A stretch of DNA of 64,000 bases. It comes from Litorimonas sp964414555 (GTDB lineage: Bacteria > Pseudomonadota > Alphaproteobacteria > Caulobacterales > Maricaulaceae). The notes beneath the pieces are model-generated. The model worked only from the letters and a program-made list of their open reading frames with translations, did no database searches and was not told the DNA's origin. The translations under genes and the position numbers were made by a program. Shown here one piece after another: positions 62,366 through 64,000 of the stretch. The DNA is taken from NCBI GenBank assembly GCA_964414555.1, contig CAYPWW010000002.1:1-64000 (forward strand). Reading direction: 5' to 3'. Each line of letters begins with the position of its first letter. The stretch's first letter is position 1.

Positions 62366-62950
62366 CTACACAGACTGTGTCTGCTTTAGGATTAAGACAA
62401 GACTAAGGAGCGCGCCCGATATCGCACCATAAAGATGCGACGCGGTCACAACTGGCCCGCCCGACAGGGTTTGCGTTAGATCGACAGGGCCCGTGAAGAC
62501 TTCATAGGTAACCTTGGCCGCGACAACGCCCAGCACAAGCCAATCGAACCAAAAACCCGGACGACGCGCCAGCGAAAAGATCGCGCCCGCCGCCAGCAGC
62601 CCGTGCAAAGACCCTGACAGACCAACATAATAGTCAACATTGGGATCAAACAGATAGAGCCCCGCGCTAATCCCCACAGCACAGGTCAAAAACACGGCAA
62701 GGGACCGACCGGGCGTCAAATCTGACGCATAACACCCCCAAACCCCCAGGACGCCCGCCGCATTCAAGACCAGATGCGACCAGCCCAAATGCGCGAGATG
62801 TCCTGTGATAATACGCCAAACCTCCCCCGCCGGCACGCCAGCGCGCGTGAAGGCAAACCCAGCTCGACCTGCATCACCCAAAGCGGCGATAGCGACGGAG
62901 AACAACAGCAGCCAGAATGGCACACGCCAATTTCGGGGTAATCGGGACAC
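62366..62950 (-). CDS. rrtA: Rhombosortase (rhomboid-family intramembrane serine protease)
   Basis: 194 residues with about six membrane spans. The catalytic serine is Ser112 in GLSGSLHGL and the histidine is likely His172 in SHLYGAISGA; the early WRIITGHLAHLGWSHLVLNAAG (His51, His59, Asn63) matches rhombosortases rather than ordinary rhomboids. These enzymes cut proteins carrying a C-terminal GlyGly-CTERM tail during export. Such a tail ends the protease whose gene begins 69 bases downstream on the same strand. The two are probably one operon, enzyme first, substrate second. Confidence 0.85.
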   Translation of the reverse strand: MSRLPRNWRVPFWLLLFSVAIAALGDAGRAGFAFTRAGVPAGEVWRIITGHLAHLGWSHLVLNAAGVLGVWGCYASDLTPGRSLAVFLTCAVGISAGLYLFDPNVDYYVGLSGSLHGLLAAGAIFSLARRPGFWFDWLVLGVVAAKVTYEVFTGPVDLTQTLSGGPVVTASHLYGAISGALLSLVLILKQTQSV

Positions 62951-63056
62951 ATCTCGTGCCTAGCCGCAAATACCCTGCGCAGGCCAGAGCGGACTTGCGT
63001 AGAAGAGTCGCCTCCCGCAAACCAAAGCCAAATCCGAATCACTGCGAGAATCTGTC

Positions 63057-63710
63057 ATGTCTGCCACGATTTCCAAACTGACCCCGACATCCTTGGCCGC
63101 GCTCTTATGCGCGCGGATTTGCCATGACTTGATTTCGCCCGTTGGCGCGCTGGGCACGGCATTGGAAATTCTGGACGACCCAAATAATACCGAAATGCAC
63201 CCTGATGCGATGGATTTGGTGCGGACATCCTCCACACAAGCAACGGCGAAGCTGAAGTTTTTGCGGCTAGCGTTTGGCGCGGGCGGGTCGGCCCCCGGCG
63301 TGATCGGCACGGCGAGTATTCGCGAGCTGGCCGATAACATGTTTGCCCCGTCCAAGCCTGACTTGGCGTGGAATATCGACGCTGACGGCATCGACAAAGA
63401 CCGCACACGTATCCTGCTGAACCTTATTATGCTGGCCGTCCAAGCCGCTCCGCGCGGCGGCGTTGTCACAATTTCGCAATCTATCTCCGGCGGCGCAGAG
63501 CGTTTTTCGCTCGTCGCAGAGGGCAATCGTGTCCGCTTGGACGAGGCTGTAGCGCGCGCATTGGCTGGGAAAGCCCCAGAGGACGGATTTGACGGCCGGT
63601 CGATCCAGCCATTTTACGCGGCCATGCTGACGCGCGAAATCGGCGGTACGATCAGCGCAGACGCAAATGAGACGGCTGTGACCTTCACCCTGACGTTTCC
63701 CGCTGCATAA
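63057..63710 (+). CDS. chpT: Histidine phosphotransferase ChpT
   Basis: Passes phosphate from the hybrid kinase CckA to the response regulators CtrA and CpdR in the alphaproteobacterial cell-cycle pathway. It has 217 residues. The phosphorylated histidine is His23 in CARICHDLISPVGALGTALEIL, a helical hairpin typical of ChpT, followed by a degenerate kinase-like domain (LNLIMLAVQAAPRGGVVTISQSI, EDGFDGRSIQPFYAAMLTREIGGTI) that lacks ATP-binding boxes. No cckA or ctrA is in the window. The gene is divergent from the rhombosortase. Confidence 0.92.
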   Translation: MSATISKLTPTSLAALLCARICHDLISPVGALGTALEILDDPNNTEMHPDAMDLVRTSSTQATAKLKFLRLAFGAGGSAPGVIGTASIRELADNMFAPSKPDLAWNIDADGIDKDRTRILLNLIMLAVQAAPRGGVVTISQSISGGAERFSLVAEGNRVRLDEAVARALAGKAPEDGFDGRSIQPFYAAMLTREIGGTISADANETAVTFTLTFPAA

Positions 63711-63820
63711 AGCGAAAATTTCCAGTGAAAATCTCGCGTGATTTGACGCGGTCTTAACCCTTTCGGGTCAGATTTGGCACACGCCGGTCGAGGCGATGCA
63801 ACTAATGTGATTCGACGATT

Positions 63821-64000
63821 ATGGGTGATAATTTGGATTTTGCGCGGGATTTTACCGCGACCGCCGCCGAAGGCTTGAGCCTTTTGGGTGAGATGGATGA
63901 TCCCTGCGCGCCTGCTGCACGCTCTGTCATCACGGCGATGATGACCCAAATTCAGTCCGGCTCGAAACGCCTGCGCGCACGCAATATCTATCAGTCTGCG
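63821..64000 (+). CDS. Unidentified gene, 3' part beyond the window
   Basis: The ATG at 63821 opens a 60-codon frame to the window end: MGDNLDFARDFTATAAEGLSLLGEMDD and further SVITAMMTQIQSGSKRLRARNIYQSA. The helical N-terminus could be an Hpt or other signalling domain, but this cannot be decided from 60 residues. It follows chpT by 110 bases, with a GATTC (GANTC methylation) site at 63809-63813 just before the start. Confidence 0.6.
   Translation, partial: MGDNLDFARDFTATAAEGLSLLGEMDDPCAPAARSVITAMMTQIQSGSKRLRARNIYQSA

Noticed and set aside
1..64000. CRISPR arrays, insertion sequences, integrases or prophage genes
   Set aside because: No transposase, integrase or regularly spaced repeat was seen in the window.

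Overview
The window looks like scaffolded draft sequence from an alphaproteobacterium, most likely a marine, stalked-type relative of Caulobacter (Maricaulales or Hyphomonadaceae). That is inferred from a ChpT histidine phosphotransferase, a Caulobacter/Xanthomonas-type TonB receptor of about 1070 residues with tryptophan-halogenase-like genes beside it, a 41-residue ribosomal protein L36, and the GC-rich, densely packed gene order. Three runs of N (5141-5240, 7879-7978, 62032-62041) mark contig joins. Gene order across the two 100-base gaps is not proven, and the 10-base gap breaks a gene artificially.

Layout. 1-2.5 kb: truncated ABC-F ATPase, galE, a CAT-anticodon tRNA. 2.5-7.9 kb: glycerol use (glpK, glpD) around two adjacent genes that each carry an in-frame stop, then a fatty acid hydroxylase. 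8.0-10.2 kb: an acyl-CoA carboxylase beta subunit cut by a gap, and an SDR. 10.3-11.4 kb: a SIMPL lipoprotein and panD. 11.6-15.2 kb: a three-gene acyl-CoA catabolic operon. 15.2-22.8 kb: valine catabolism (acyl-CoA dehydrogenase, 3-hydroxyisobutyryl-CoA hydrolase, mmsB, symporter; mmsA with a DUF4174 gene) around a lone PL7 alginate lyase lipoprotein.

23-40.7 kb is the accessory heart of the window. A TonB-dependent receptor stands opposite four tandem flavin-dependent halogenase-like genes, followed by a secreted TPR protein, a secreted jelly-roll-like protein, a sodium/sugar symporter, a GH36 alpha-galactosidase, galT and galK. With galE at 1.3 kb this makes a galactoside uptake and Leloir pathway locus. 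The receptor promoter and the jelly-roll gene promoter share the 15-mer TTTGACAGCGCTGTC. In both, a -35 hexamer lies inside the palindrome and a -10-like hexamer follows 17 bases later, which suggests one LacI-type repressor controls both. No such repressor is encoded in the window. The second halogenase-like protein has lost the catalytic lysine and the WxWxIP signature.

40.7-57.8 kb is mostly housekeeping: DUF4112, DUF5710, a methyltransferase, a small kinase, an NDUFA9-like protein, LMW-PTP, a sirtuin, an MFS exporter, a YaiI-dapD-TRIC-Rieske-M19-GIY-YIG run, rpmJ, a lytic transglycosylase, TerC, and ynbE-ydbL. 57.8-63 kb, on the minus strand, holds a rhombosortase followed by a large secreted metalloprotease ending in a GlyGly-CTERM-like tail, its probable substrate, then a lipoprotein, a fasciclin protein and a CIA30 protein. 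The window closes with chpT and the start of an unidentified gene.
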